The notes under the pieces: generated by a model
Seen by the model: the letters and a program-made list of their open reading frames with translations, nothing else
Told to the model about the DNA's origin: nothing
Database searches by the model: none
Shown: piece by piece, positions 35,427 through 44,172 of the stretch
Layout: the number at the start of each line of letters is the position of its first letter
Position numbering within the stretch: position 1 is the first letter of the stretch
NCBI RefSeq assembly: GCF_030009775.1
Contig: NZ_JASCTH010000035.1
Coordinates: 1-64,000, forward strand
Length of the DNA: 64,000 bases
Reading direction: 5' to 3'
Source of the DNA: Actinoplanes sandaracinus
Lineage (GTDB): Bacteria; Actinomycetota; Actinomycetes; Mycobacteriales; Micromonosporaceae
Made by a program: the position numbers and the translations under genes

Positions 35427-36146
35427 ATGACCAACGAAGTGACCATTCCCCTGCTGCCCTGCGCGTCGATTGACGACATCGAAACCTTCTACGGGTTTCT
35501 CGGCTTCAGCACCACGTACAAGCAGCGCAAACCCAACCCCTTCGTGGCACTGCAACGTGAAGACCTACACCTGCAGTTCTTCGAGATCGCCGGGTTCGAC
35601 CCCGAGCAGTCCTACGGCTCCTGCATCGTGCTCACCTCGGACATCGCGGAACTGCACCGGGCTTTCGCTGCCGGCATGCGGGCCGCATACGGCAAAGTCC
35701 TGATGTCCGGAATGCCGCGGATGACCCGGCCCAGGGCTCGAAAGAACGCCGACGGACTGGGCGGATTCAGCGTCATCGACCCGGGCGGCAACTGGATCCG
35801 CGTTTCCCAGAAGCCCGCTACGACGCCCACGCCAGTACCCGCACCCGCTGGACGACTCGCCAAAGCGCTGGCGAACGCCGTCGTGCTAGCCGACTCCAAG
35901 GGTGACGCCGGCCAGGCAGTCCGCATCCTCGACAGCGCGTTGGCTCGCCCACAGGCCGACGATGACCCCGTCACACACGTAGAGGTTCTGGTGTACCGCG
36001 CAGAACTGGCGATGACGCTCCAAGACCGGGAAACCGCAACGGAAATGCTGGCCCGCGTCGAGCGCATCACGCTGAACGCGGACGAGACCGCACGGGCGGC
36101 ACCGACCTTCGAGATCGCTGCCGACCTCGCGGCTGCCCTGCGATGA
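35427..36146 (+). CDS. VOC-fold protein with helical C-terminal extension
   Basis: 239 residues. The first about 130 are a VOC-fold domain (IPLLPCASIDDIETFYGFLG, GFSVIDPGGNWIRVSQ), then a Pro-rich linker (PTPVPAPAG), then a helical tail (LAKALANAVVLADSKGDAGQ, VEVLVYRAELAMTLQDRETA) that looks like two tetratricopeptide-like hairpins. Similar bleomycin-resistance-like proteins bind drugs without chemistry. GAAAGAG before the ATG is the probable ribosome site. The helical tail is unusual for the family. Confidence 0.78.
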   Translation: MTNEVTIPLLPCASIDDIETFYGFLGFSTTYKQRKPNPFVALQREDLHLQFFEIAGFDPEQSYGSCIVLTSDIAELHRAFAAGMRAAYGKVLMSGMPRMTRPRARKNADGLGGFSVIDPGGNWIRVSQKPATTPTPVPAPAGRLAKALANAVVLADSKGDAGQAVRILDSALARPQADDDPVTHVEVLVYRAELAMTLQDRETATEMLARVERITLNADETARAAPTFEIAADLAAALR

Positions 36147-36207
36147 GTTCGGGGCGGAGGGGCTCTTTCGGAGAAGTCCGCTCCGCACCGGGGCACCCGA
36201 CGTGCCG

Positions 36208-36924
36208 TCACTCGGGTGGCTTGGCGGCCGCCTTGTCGACCAGGGCGGCGGCGACGTCGCGGAGTTTGCGGTTGGTGTCCTGTGACAGCTTGGTGAGGAT
36301 GGCGAAGGCCTCGGCCGCGGTGCAGTGACGCGCGCCCATGATGATGCCCTTGGCCTGCTCGATGACGGCCCGGTTCTCCATCGCCTTCTGCATGTGCGCG
36401 GCCAACGTGGCCTGCGTCTCGTACAGGTGGGCATTGGCCAGGGCGACGGCGGCGAAGCCGGCGAAGGTCTGGGCGAGGGTGATCGCGTCGTCGTCGAAGG
36501 CGTGCGTTCCGGTGGCGTAGACGTTCAGCGCGCCGGCGACCTTCTCGTGCACCGGCAGGCCGATCGACAGGGCGCTGTGCGCGCCGGCCCGGTGGGCCGT
36601 CGCCGCCCAGTCGGGCCACCGGTCCTCGTAACGGGTGTCCGGCACGGACAGGCTGGCGGTGGCGGCGGCGGCTTCGAGGCAGGGCCCGTGGCCGCGCTCG
36701 TACTGTGCCTCGTCGAGCTTCTGGGCGAGTTCTCCGGTGAAGGCGGCGGTGCGCGCGCTGCCGCCGTTCACCAGGGTGACGCTGACCTCGCCGGCGCCGG
36801 GAATGGTGCGCTTCGCCAGCTGCGCGATCTTCTTCAACAGCGAGTTGATGTCGACATCAGCGAGTCGGACACGACCGAGCTCGGCGAACGCCTCGTTCGG
36901 GTCCATCGGTTCAGCGAGCGTCAT
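36208..36924 (-). CDS. GAF-ANTAR antitermination regulator
   Basis: 238 residues: GAF domain over about residues 20-165 (VSVTLVNGGSARTAAFTGEL, YERGHGPCLEAAAATASLSV, ALSIGLPVHEKVAGALNVYA) and a C-terminal ANTAR RNA-binding domain (MQKAMENRAVIEQAKGIIMG, ARHCTAAEAFAILTKLSQDT). ANTAR proteins bind paired hexaloop hairpins in leader RNA and prevent termination. ATG 36924 has GAGGGA 8 bases upstream. Signal for the GAF domain and target transcripts are unknown; I did not find a convincing dual hairpin target nearby. Confidence 0.88.
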   Translation of the reverse strand: MTLAEPMDPNEAFAELGRVRLADVDINSLLKKIAQLAKRTIPGAGEVSVTLVNGGSARTAAFTGELAQKLDEAQYERGHGPCLEAAAATASLSVPDTRYEDRWPDWAATAHRAGAHSALSIGLPVHEKVAGALNVYATGTHAFDDDAITLAQTFAGFAAVALANAHLYETQATLAAHMQKAMENRAVIEQAKGIIMGARHCTAAEAFAILTKLSQDTNRKLRDVAAALVDKAAAKPPE

Positions 36925-37255
36925 AGGTAGCGTCCCTCATCAGGCGGACCACACGCCCGGGATCCGGGGTGATGATGCGCGGATCGCTGCAGGACTCCCC
37001 GCACGGAGTCTGGGATCCGCGCCGCTTCTTGACGCCGGTCTCGACGACGCTCGCCGAGAGCGCCGCGCCACAGACCACCAGCTTATCCCCCATCGGGTAC
37101 GGAGGTCGCCCTCGCATCGTGCACCGGTATCGCAAGGGTGCAAACCGGCGAGGTTCAGCGCGGCGGTGGTGGCCGCCTCCCACGGCGACTAGGCTCGATG
37201 TCAGCCTTCAGCAGCGAGGGGATCACCACCGGCACCGCTAGTGCAGGAGTTTCCC
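36925..37255. other. Intergenic region, promoters for GAF-ANTAR and STAS genes
   Basis: 331 bases between divergent genes. A minus-strand frame of 60 codons from an ATG at 37093 to a stop at 36911 has G/C-rich third positions and overlaps the GAF-ANTAR start, so it might encode a small coupled protein, but it has no Shine-Dalgarno and no recognisable motif; I leave it uncalled. The rest presumably carries the two promoters. No clear repeat seen. Confidence 0.4.
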
Positions 37256-37636
37256 ATGTCCGCAGAACACCTGCTGGAAACGGCGCGACAAGACCGGTTG
37301 TCACTGGAGATCGACAGCCCTCGCCCCCACATCGACGTGCGGGCGATAGCGGCGGCCGGCGAGCTGGACGCGATCAACGGCGCCAAAGTGCACCAGGTCG
37401 TCTGCGAGGTGCTGCTCCAGCAGCGCCCACGCCGGATCGAGATCGACCTCCGGGAGGTGCGGTTCCTCGACTCCGCGGGCATCCGGACCCTCTTGCGGTG
37501 CCACGCCGACGCCCGGCGCGTGAACTGCGAGCTGACCCTGACCGATGCCCATCCCACGGCCTATCGCGCTCTGCAGATCACCGGGCTGCTCGCCCACTTC
37601 GGCCTCACCGGCACCCGAGATCAACAGGATCGCTGA
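37256..37636 (+). CDS. STAS-domain anti-sigma factor antagonist
   Basis: 126 residues with one STAS domain: VRAIAAAGELDAINGAKVHQ, then IEIDLREVRFLDSAGIRTLL with the serine of DSAG that kinases of the SpoIIAB/RsbW type phosphorylate. Binding of the unphosphorylated form to an anti-sigma factor frees the sigma factor. ATG 37256 has AGGAG 6 bases upstream. No partner anti-sigma kinase gene lies nearby, so it acts in trans. Confidence 0.87.
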   Translation: MSAEHLLETARQDRLSLEIDSPRPHIDVRAIAAAGELDAINGAKVHQVVCEVLLQQRPRRIEIDLREVRFLDSAGIRTLLRCHADARRVNCELTLTDAHPTAYRALQITGLLAHFGLTGTRDQQDR

Positions 37637-37670
37637 ACCCGGCAGGCCCGGTCCCGGCCTCGTCTCACCG

Positions 37671-38147
37671 TCAGCCGAGACGCTCACGGGTCTCCAGGTC
37701 CCAGAAGTGCAGGCCGTTGCCCCGGTCCCCGGAAGCCACGATCGTTCGGCCGTCGACCTCGGCGGCGGCCAGACACCTCACGGCAGCGCGATGCCCGGTG
37801 TACGCGGATCTCTCATCGTTCGCCTCGAACGGATCCACGACGACCTCGTCCTCGTCCTCGGCCACGACCAGCAGGACAGCGCCGCCGGCACAGCGGGAGA
37901 CGATGGCGTGGCGGGTCCCTCCCCCCTTCTGACGGTACCGTTTCAGGACCGTGCGGGTAGCCACGTCGACCGCCTCGACGTCGGCTGCCTCCTCCGGGTG
38001 ATAATCGCCCGCGTCGATTCCCCGGATGACGACTAGCCGGTCGTCGACGCCCTGCTGGTCTCGGCCTGGCCGCTGGACTCGGCGCCCCTGGTCGCGGCCG
38101 GGTGCGGCAGACCGGTCGGCGCCTACGTCAGCGTGCTGTCCGGCCAC
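37671..38147 (-). pseudogene. C-terminal WD40-repeat remnant
   Basis: The minus strand reads the last blades of a WD40 propeller: TGHRAAVRCLAAAEVDGRTI, VASGDRGNGLHFWDLETRER with the canonical GH...WD spacing, preceded by a degraded blade (DDRLVVIRGIDAGD, VDVATRTVLKRYRQKGG). Upstream of about 38040 the repeats dissolve into frameshifts. It is the 3' relic of a large WD40 protein, of the kind often fused to NTPases in actinomycetes. No start or N-terminal domain remains. Confidence 0.6.
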
Positions 38148-38258
38148 GCGTTGCTCCGGCGACCGGGAGCGCCCACCCGGTCCACCGCGCTGTTGACCGC
38201 CGCTTTCCCCGCCTCGGTCGGCGGCCGAGGCGGGGAAAGCGGTTGGGCTAGCGACCGG

Positions 38259-39551
38259 TCAGGACGCCGGGAAGTCGTCCGCCGGGTTCTTGATGCGGTC
38301 GCGGATCCAGACCCCCGCCGGTTTCAGCCGGGACGTGCCGGCGAACGGGCCGCCCGGGCAGGTGCCGGGGGTGAAGACCGCACCCGACCGGCTGTCGTCG
38401 GAGTAGTTCCAGTTGGTCCAGCTGATCTTCTTACTCGCCATCAGATTCAGGTACCGCTGCGTCCGGGTGAAGTTGTTCGGCCCGTCACCGGACGCCTCCT
38501 GAGTGCCGAACTCGGTGACGAACACCGGGATCCGGTCGGCGGCGCGCGACAGCGTGTTCAGGTACTCGGCGCCGTGCGAGCCGGCGTAGAAGTGGAACGT
38601 GTACATGATGTTGGTGGCGTTGACCGGATTGTTGATGACGTCGGTCTCGCTGCCGCCGTCGGAGACACCGAGCGAACCCCAGCCGTGGGTGCCGAGCAGG
38701 ATGACCGAGTCCGGGTCGGCCGCGCGGATGGTCGGGATGATCGCCTCGTGGTAGGTCTTGATCCGCGACCACGCCGTGCCGTTGGGCTCGTTCGCCACGT
38801 CGTACAGAATGTTGGGCTTGTCGCCGTGGCGCCGCGCGATCTCGGCGAAGAACGTCTTCGCGCGCGCCAGGTTGTGGTGGGGGTCGCCCGGGGTGAGCTG
38901 GTGCCAGTCCACGATGACGTACATGCCGCGGGCGCTGACCTGCTCGATCAGGCTGTGCATCCGGTCGGTGAACAGGCGCGGGTCGGTCTCGTAACCACCC
39001 TCCTGGATGTACATCGACAGGCGCAGGTGGTCGGCCCGCCAGTCACGGGCGAGGGCGTCCAGGGAGGCGGCGTTGACGCACTGCGGGTACCACTGCAGGC
39101 CGTGTGTGCTCATGCCGCGAAGCTGGATCTGTTTGCCGAACTGGTTGCAGAGTTTGGTCCCGCAGACCCGCAGCCGGCCGTTGACGCCGACCGGGGTGCC
39201 GTTGCCGGATGGCGGCGTGGCGCCGTCGACCACGGTTCCGTTGACGGTGATCCGCATCGGCCGGTTGGCGGTGGTGCCGTTGGCGAAGCGGAATCGCAGG
39301 GTGGCGTCGCCCGCGACGGCCTGGGGGGACCATTGCACGGCGCTGCCGATCGCGTTGTCGGTGTTGACGAATCCAGCGCCGGAGAACCCGGCGTGGTTCG
39401 ACTCGATGAGCCCGGCCGTGATGGCGGCGGACTCGGCCTCGTAGGTGGTCGCCGCGGCGTCCGCACCGGTGACGAAGACCGTGAGCCCCGCCCCCACCAG
39501 GCCGGCGGCGGCGAGGATGGCGGTCTGCCCGCGGATTCTGGGTCGTTTCAT
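38259..39551 (-). CDS. Secreted GH5 glycoside hydrolase with short CBM-like N-terminus
   Basis: 430 residues. Signal peptide (RGQTAILAAAGLVGAGLTVF...ADA) is followed by a carbohydrate-binding-like segment (TYEAESAAITAGLIESNHAG, FVNTDNAIGSAVQW, ITVNGTVVDG) of CBM35 type that stops well before the usual about 125 residues. The GH5 barrel follows: LRGMSTHGLQWYPQ, YVIVDWHQLTPGDPHHN, acid/base Glu in YDVANEPNG, HFYAGSHG, nucleophile Glu in VFVTEFGTQ and SWTNWNYSD. An endo-beta-glucanase or mannanase acting on plant polysaccharide is expected. ATG 39551 has only a weak ribosome site. Confidence 0.88.
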   Translation of the reverse strand: MKRPRIRGQTAILAAAGLVGAGLTVFVTGADAAATTYEAESAAITAGLIESNHAGFSGAGFVNTDNAIGSAVQWSPQAVAGDATLRFRFANGTTANRPMRITVNGTVVDGATPPSGNGTPVGVNGRLRVCGTKLCNQFGKQIQLRGMSTHGLQWYPQCVNAASLDALARDWRADHLRLSMYIQEGGYETDPRLFTDRMHSLIEQVSARGMYVIVDWHQLTPGDPHHNLARAKTFFAEIARRHGDKPNILYDVANEPNGTAWSRIKTYHEAIIPTIRAADPDSVILLGTHGWGSLGVSDGGSETDVINNPVNATNIMYTFHFYAGSHGAEYLNTLSRAADRIPVFVTEFGTQEASGDGPNNFTRTQRYLNLMASKKISWTNWNYSDDSRSGAVFTPGTCPGGPFAGTSRLKPAGVWIRDRIKNPADDFPAS

Positions 39552-39567
39552 GTCTGTCCCGGGGATT

Positions 39568-39588
39568 AGTTAATAAGGCTTACTGACT
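39568..39588. promoter_or_regulatory. Imperfect palindrome upstream of GH5 gene
   Basis: AGTTAATAAG-G-CTTACTGACT, a 10-1-10 palindrome with two mismatches in a locally A/T-rich stretch, 17 bases upstream of the GH5 start. It would lie in the leader or over the promoter, as expected of a repressor site for a carbon-source-regulated secreted hydrolase. It differs from the CebR consensus (TGGGAGCGCTCCCA). The regulator is unknown. Confidence 0.45.
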
Positions 39589-39813
39589 GATGGTGGTCGA
39601 TATTAGAGAGGTTGCTGACACCTGGTCAAGAGCCGTCCACATATATGGACGAGTGACAGGCAAGGGGCAGCGACGCGATCTCGCACCGAATAGGGGCCCG
39701 GTGGGGCGGGGCGGTCTTCGCGGCTGTTCATGAGGCGCGTGCGGAGTCCGAAACCGCCTCGATGCCCGCGTTGTGGGTGGTCGTGGGTGGACGGTGCGGT
39801 CCATGATGCGGGT

Positions 39814-40242
39814 ATGGCTCGGGGCGGCGGGATCAAGTGGCTGGGATGGTTGGTCGCGGGGTTACTGGCGGTTGCCGGCGGGGTGTGGGTGGCGGTGGCC
39901 CAGCTGTCGGCGGATCAGTTGAGCACGGCTGACCAGGTGGCCGGTGTGGTCGCCGCGGTGGTGGCGGTGCTCGGTGTGCCGATCGCGGTGTACGGAGTGG
40001 TCGTGGCCCGGCGTGGGGCCGGGTCGGCGGGTCCGGCCCCCGGCGGTGAGGTCCGGCAGAGGGTACGGTCCGGCGGCACCGCGGTCGTGGCTGCCGGGGA
40101 CCTCCGCGTTGGTCGCCGCCGGAGCCTGCGGGGCTCTGATCCGGCCGCTCGTGGCCCGGTTCACCAGGACGTGCAGGCCGGCCAGGACGCGAACGTGGCC
40201 GGCCGCGACCTGCATGTCGAGCAGGGCCCGGACCCGCGGTGA
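39814..40242 (+). CDS. Two-helix membrane protein with GRD-type motifs, partner of STAND-TPR protein
   Basis: 142 residues. Two membrane helices (about 8-30 and 41-65) are followed by a Gly/Pro linker and two copies of a short motif: VRSGGTAVVAAGDLRV (84-99) and VQAGQDANVAGRDLHVEQ (120-137). The next gene carries the same motif at its N-terminus (VRTGGTAYVAGRDIHID). The GTG of that gene overlaps this stop (GTGA). The architecture, membrane effector with C-terminal motif plus STAND protein with N-terminal motif, suggests that the motif nucleates contact and the helices damage or signal at the membrane; this is inference. ATG 39814 has no strong ribosome site. Confidence 0.72.
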   Translation: MARGGGIKWLGWLVAGLLAVAGGVWVAVAQLSADQLSTADQVAGVVAAVVAVLGVPIAVYGVVVARRGAGSAGPAPGGEVRQRVRSGGTAVVAAGDLRVGRRRSLRGSDPAARGPVHQDVQAGQDANVAGRDLHVEQGPDPR

Positions 40243-43200
40243 CCACGGTGCCCGAGCCGCCGGACGACGATGCCGGCGGCGGGTTTCAGCAGAGCGTGCG
40301 GACCGGCGGGACCGCGTATGTGGCCGGCCGGGACATCCATATCGACTATGCGGGCGCGCCGGCGTTCGCGGTACGGAAGTTCGTGGACCCGGAACCGGCC
40401 GGGCTGGCCGAGCTGACCCGGGCGCGGCAGCAGCCGAGCGTGCTGCTGACCGCGCAGCGGCAGACGATCGCGTTCACCGGCCGGGCGGCCGAGCTGAGCG
40501 AGCTGCGGCAGTGGCAAGACGCTCCGGCCGCGCGCGGCGTGTGGGCGTGGCATGCCCCGGGAGGGCAGGGCAAGACCCGCCTCGGCCGGCAACTGGGGCG
40601 CCGGAGCGCCGCCGCCGGATGGCGCGTCGGAGTGGCCACCCACCAGGACGCCGACCCCGGTGACGCCGATGCGAGACCGCTCCCGCGGCAGCGGCGGTGG
40701 CTGCCGGGTTCCCGGCGGCCGTTGCTGCTGCTGGTGGACTACGCGGAGCGGTGGCCGTTGCATGATCTACTGCGGTTTCTGTCCGACTGCCGGCAGTGGG
40801 CGCCGAAGGTGCGGGTGTTGTTACTGGCCCGTTCCGTCGACTGGTGGCCCACGGTCGCGGCCGAGTTGCACCGGCGCGGCTTCACCGCCGGCGGTGACGG
40901 CCAGCCACGACCGTTGTCGCCGCTGGCCGAGGACGTGCCGGGCCGGCGCTGGCTGTTCGAGACGGCCTGCGAGCGGTTCACCCAGATCTACCGGCCCGAC
41001 ATGCCCGCGCCGGGCTGGCCCGGACAGTGGAACCCGCCGGGCGATCTGGGCGACGACAGCGTGTACGGGATCACCCTCGGGGTGCACATGGCGGCGCTGG
41101 CGGCCGTCGACGCCTACACCCGCAATACCGTCCCGCCGAAGTCGGCCGGGGACGTGTCGCGTTATCTGCTGGACCGGGAGCGGTCGTACTGGGCCCGGCT
41201 GCACGGCACCGCCCCGGACGTGGTGCGCGCCGCGGCGCGTACCGTGCTGCTGGCGTGCCTGACCGGATCGCAACCACCCGATGACGGGATCAGGCTGCTC
41301 GAACTCACCGGGCTCGCCGCCCGCCCGGCAGGGCAGAAACTGCTCGACGCCCACGACCGCTGCTACCCGCCCACCGGCGCCGGGACCGTGCTGGAACCGA
41401 TGTACCCGGACCGGCTCGCCGAGGACTTCATCGCGTTGAGCCTGCCCGCCAGTCCCGCCGGGGAGCCGGTCCCCCGCAGCGGGCACACCGATTCATGGGC
41501 CGCGACCACACTGGTCACCACCCGCCGTAACCCGGACGGCACCCTGACCCACACGCCCGGCCCGCTGACCGCCCGCACCCCCGAGCGGCGACCACCCGGA
41601 CACACCAGCCGGATTCTGATCTTCCTGGGCGCCGCGGCCGGCCGGAACCAGCACGTCAGAGACTGGCTGCACACCCTGCTGACCACCGACCCCGCCGTGG
41701 CCGTCCACGCCGGCGGCGTCGCCCTGACCGCCGTCGTCGCGTACACCAGCCCCGCCCTCGCCGAAACCATCTACCGGCTCCTGCCCGAACGCTCCCTGGA
41801 CCTCGACCCGGCCGCCGCCGTCCTGGCCCGGCACCTGCTCGACCACAGCGACGACAGTCCCGAACGGCACGCCCGGCACTCGGGCCACCTCGCACTTCGG
41901 TTGGCCAACACCGGCCGGCGCCAGGAGGCCCTGGCCCCGGCGCAGGAGGCCGCGAGCGTCTACCGCCGTCTGGCCGAGACCGATCCCGACGCCTACCTGC
42001 GCGACCTCGGCACGTCGCTGAGCAACCTCGGCATGGTGCTGTCGGGATTGGGACGGCCGGAGCAGGCCCTCGCCCCGGCCGAGGAGGCCACCCGCATCCA
42101 CCGCGGTCTGGCCGAGACCGATCCGGACGCCTACCTGCCCGACCTCGCCGGGGCGTTGAACAACCTCGGCACCTTCCTGGCGGAGGTGGGACAGCGGGAG
42201 AGGGCACTGTCCTCGACGCGGGAGGCCGCGAACATCTACCGCCGTCTGGCCGAGACCAACCTCGAGGCTTACCTGCCCGACCTCGCCATGTCGTTGAACA
42301 ACCTCGGCATTCGCCTGTCGGACGTGGGGCAGCGGGAGCAGGCCCTGGCTCCGGCCGAGGCCGCGGTGACCATCCGGCGCCGGCTCGCCGAGGCCAACCC
42401 GGACGCCTACCTGCCCGACCTCGCCGGGGCGTTGAACAACCTCGGCAAGTTCCTGTCGGACGTGGGCCGCCCGGAGCAGGCCCTCGCCTTGACCGAAGAG
42501 GCCACCCGTATCTACCGCCGGCTGGCCGAGACCAACCCCGACGCCTACCTGTCCCACCTCGCCATGTCGTTGAACAACCTCGGCATCCGCCTGTCCGAGG
42601 TGGGGCGCCAAGAGGAGGCCCTCGCGCCGGCCGTGGCCGGGGTGGCCATCCAGCGCCGGCTCGCCGAGGCCGACCCGGACGCCCACCTGCCCGACCTCGC
42701 CATGACGTTGATCAACGTCAGCGTCCGCCTGTCGGAGGTGGGACGGCCCGAACAAGCCCTGGCCATGGCGGAGGAAGCCACCCGCGTCTACCGCGGGCTG
42801 GCCGAGGCCAACCCGGACGCCTACCTGCCCTACCTCGCCGGGGCGTTGAACAACCTCGGCAACCGCCTGTCGGCATCAAGGCGGCCGGAACAGGCATTGG
42901 TCCCGGCCGAGGAATCCGTCACGATCCGGCGCCGGCTGGCCCGAGCCAACCCGGACGCCTACCTGCCCCACCTCGCCGGGGCGTTGAACAACCTCGGCAA
43001 CTGCCTGTCCGAGGCGGGGCGGCCCGAACAAGCCCTGTCCCCGGCCGAGGAAGCCACCCGCATCTACCGCCGGCTGGCCGAGACCAACCCCGACGCCCAT
43101 CTGCCCGACGTCGCCATGTCGTTGAACAACCTCGGCAACCGCTTCTCCGAACTGGGGCGGCCCGAACAAGCCCTGACTTCAGTCGAGGAAGCCACCCGCA

Positions 43201-43478
43201 TCTACCGCCGGCTGGCCGAGACCAACCCCGACGCCCACCTACCCCACCTCGCTACGTCGTTGTGGGCATACGGGCGGGTGTGCATGAACGGGAACGCCAA
43301 CCTTGCCGAGGCCCTGGAATCGGTCGACGAGGCCATCGGCCTCTATCAGCCCCTCGTGCGGCGGCGGCCGCATGTGTTCGCCGAGCGCCTGGTCGCGGCG
43401 TACCGGACACGCGCTGATGTCCTCGACGGACTCGGCCGGGCCGAGGAGGCGACCGACCTGCGCCGGCGACTCGACTAG
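40239..43478 (+). CDS. STAND-like NTPase with C-terminal TPR array
   Basis: 1079 residues. Residues 18-36 carry the GRD-type motif, then a P-loop NTPase: FTGRAAELSELRQW lead-in, Walker A HAPGGQGKTR (105-114), Walker B LLLLVDYAE (162-170) and an arginine-bearing LLLARSVDWW sensor. A helical middle region (about 270-560) precedes some ten tetratricopeptide repeats of 46 residues (about 550-1010) with consensus LNNLG..LSEVGRPEQALAP. This is the plan of signal-transduction ATPases (NLR-like): TPRs sense, the NTPase oligomerises and the N-terminus recruits the effector encoded upstream. The usual GxGK Walker A is written GGQGK, still acceptable. Trigger is unknown; phage defence or programmed cell death are plausible. 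Confidence 0.85.
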   Translation: MTTVPEPPDDDAGGGFQQSVRTGGTAYVAGRDIHIDYAGAPAFAVRKFVDPEPAGLAELTRARQQPSVLLTAQRQTIAFTGRAAELSELRQWQDAPAARGVWAWHAPGGQGKTRLGRQLGRRSAAAGWRVGVATHQDADPGDADARPLPRQRRWLPGSRRPLLLLVDYAERWPLHDLLRFLSDCRQWAPKVRVLLLARSVDWWPTVAAELHRRGFTAGGDGQPRPLSPLAEDVPGRRWLFETACERFTQIYRPDMPAPGWPGQWNPPGDLGDDSVYGITLGVHMAALAAVDAYTRNTVPPKSAGDVSRYLLDRERSYWARLHGTAPDVVRAAARTVLLACLTGSQPPDDGIRLLELTGLAARPAGQKLLDAHDRCYPPTGAGTVLEPMYPDRLAEDFIALSLPASPAGEPVPRSGHTDSWAATTLVTTRRNPDGTLTHTPGPLTARTPERRPPGHTSRILIFLGAAAGRNQHVRDWLHTLLTTDPAVAVHAGGVALTAVVAYTSPALAETIYRLLPERSLDLDPAAAVLARHLLDHSDDSPERHARHSGHLALRLANTGRRQEALAPAQEAASVYRRLAETDPDAYLRDLGTSLSNLGMVLSGLGRPEQALAPAEEATRIHRGLAETDPDAYLPDLAGALNNLGTFLAEVGQRERALSSTREAANIYRRLAETNLEAYLPDLAMSLNNLGIRLSDVGQREQALAPAEAAVTIRRRLAEANPDAYLPDLAGALNNLGKFLSDVGRPEQALALTEEATRIYRRLAETNPDAYLSHLAMSLNNLGIRLSEVGRQEEALAPAVAGVAIQRRLAEADPDAHLPDLAMTLINVSVRLSEVGRPEQALAMAEEATRVYRGLAEANPDAYLPYLAGALNNLGNRLSASRRPEQALVPAEESVTIRRRLARANPDAYLPHLAGALNNLGNCLSEAGRPEQALSPAEEATRIYRRLAETNPDAHLPDVAMSLNNLGNRFSELGRPEQALTSVEEATRIYRRLAETNPDAHLPHLATSLWAYGRVCMNGNANLAEALESVDEAIGLYQPLVRRRPHVFAERLVAAYRTRADVLDGLGRAEEATDLRRRLD
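41880..43265 (+). repeat. 138-bp tandem repeats encoding the TPR array
   Basis: About ten copies of a 138-base unit (46 codons), for example starts of the LNNLG helix at 42154, 42292 and 42430 at exact 138-base spacing. Adjacent units share long identical runs such as GCGTTGAACAACCTCGGC. The last unit is degenerate (LWAYGRVCMNGN). The homogeneity suggests recent duplication or gene conversion and makes copy number prone to change. Confidence 0.88.
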
Positions 43479-43519
43479 GCGACCGACGGTCAGCCCGGCA
43501 CGGGCTGACGCATCGTGAA

Positions 43520-43553
43520 AAGGGATGCGTGCCCCGTACGGCACGCATCCCTT
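43520..43553. terminator. Bidirectional hairpin terminator
   Basis: AAGGGATGCGTGCC (43520-43533), loop CCGTAC, then the exact complement GGCACGCATCCCTT (43540-43553): a 14-base perfect stem with A-rich sequence on one side and TTCTC on the other. It lies between the convergent STAND-TPR gene (stop 43478) and the acetyltransferase (stop 43573) and should stop transcription from both sides. Confidence 0.82.
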
Positions 43554-43572
43554 CTCAGGATTCTCGATGCTT

Positions 43573-44172
43573 TCAGCTGTCGGCCGACCGCCACATGAGG
43601 TAGAACGGCGTCCCGTCGCTGAGCAGGATCGTCGCCGGCTCCATGTCCACGTAACCGTGCCTCAGGTAGAGAGCGCGGTTTCGCGGGTTGGTGGCCTCCA
43701 GGAACCAGGGCGAACCCTGGAACCGGCTGTGGGCGTGCGCAAGCAGCCGACCGCCGAATCCACGGCCCTGATAACCCGGCTGCACGGCCAGGAAGGCGAG
43801 GTGGGCGTGTGGTTCGGCCGGGTGGTGCTTGTCGAGCAGCCCATCCAGTTCCCGGAAGCGCGGCAGGTAAGGACCGACCGCCTTCTCCAGCAACCGATCG
43901 TAGTCGTCGAAGGGGGCGGGCTCCCCGCTGCGGTCGAACCACACCGCTACGGCACGCGGCGCGCCGGCGTCCTCCAGCATCAGCACTTCGCCGCCGCCGT
44001 CGACGGCCTGCCCGGCGAGGATGGCGAAGTAGGACGCCATGATGGCCTCGCGGTTGACGGCGTCGGGCACCAGGAAGTGATTCGGTCCCAGATCATCGAA
44101 GGAGTGGGCGATCAGCGCGCCGATCGCCGGTACGTCGTCGCCGTCGGCGATCCGGATCGTGGGAGTGGTCAT
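43573..44172 (-). CDS. GNAT-family N-acetyltransferase
   Basis: 199 residues with the acetyl-CoA binding motif LAVQPGYQGRGFGGRLLAHA and a C-terminal ATNPRNRALYLRHGYVDMEP, standard for GNAT enzymes that acetylate small amines or protein N-termini. ATG 44172 overlaps the stop of the upstream permease (ATGA), so the pair is co-translated and the enzyme may acetylate the permease's substrate. Substrate unknown. Confidence 0.88.
   Translation of the reverse strand: MTTPTIRIADGDDVPAIGALIAHSFDDLGPNHFLVPDAVNREAIMASYFAILAGQAVDGGGEVLMLEDAGAPRAVAVWFDRSGEPAPFDDYDRLLEKAVGPYLPRFRELDGLLDKHHPAEPHAHLAFLAVQPGYQGRGFGGRLLAHAHSRFQGSPWFLEATNPRNRALYLRHGYVDMEPATILLSDGTPFYLMWRSADS

Noticed and set aside
36911..37093. 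Possible 60-codon minus-strand gene overlapping the GAF-ANTAR start
   Set aside because: G/C-rich third positions are suggestive, but there is no ribosome site or known motif; kept only as a note.
41493..42755. Long minus-strand open frame across the TPR array
   Set aside because: It mirrors the repeats of the plus-strand gene; the plus strand has normal codon bias and motifs, the minus product is low-complexity.
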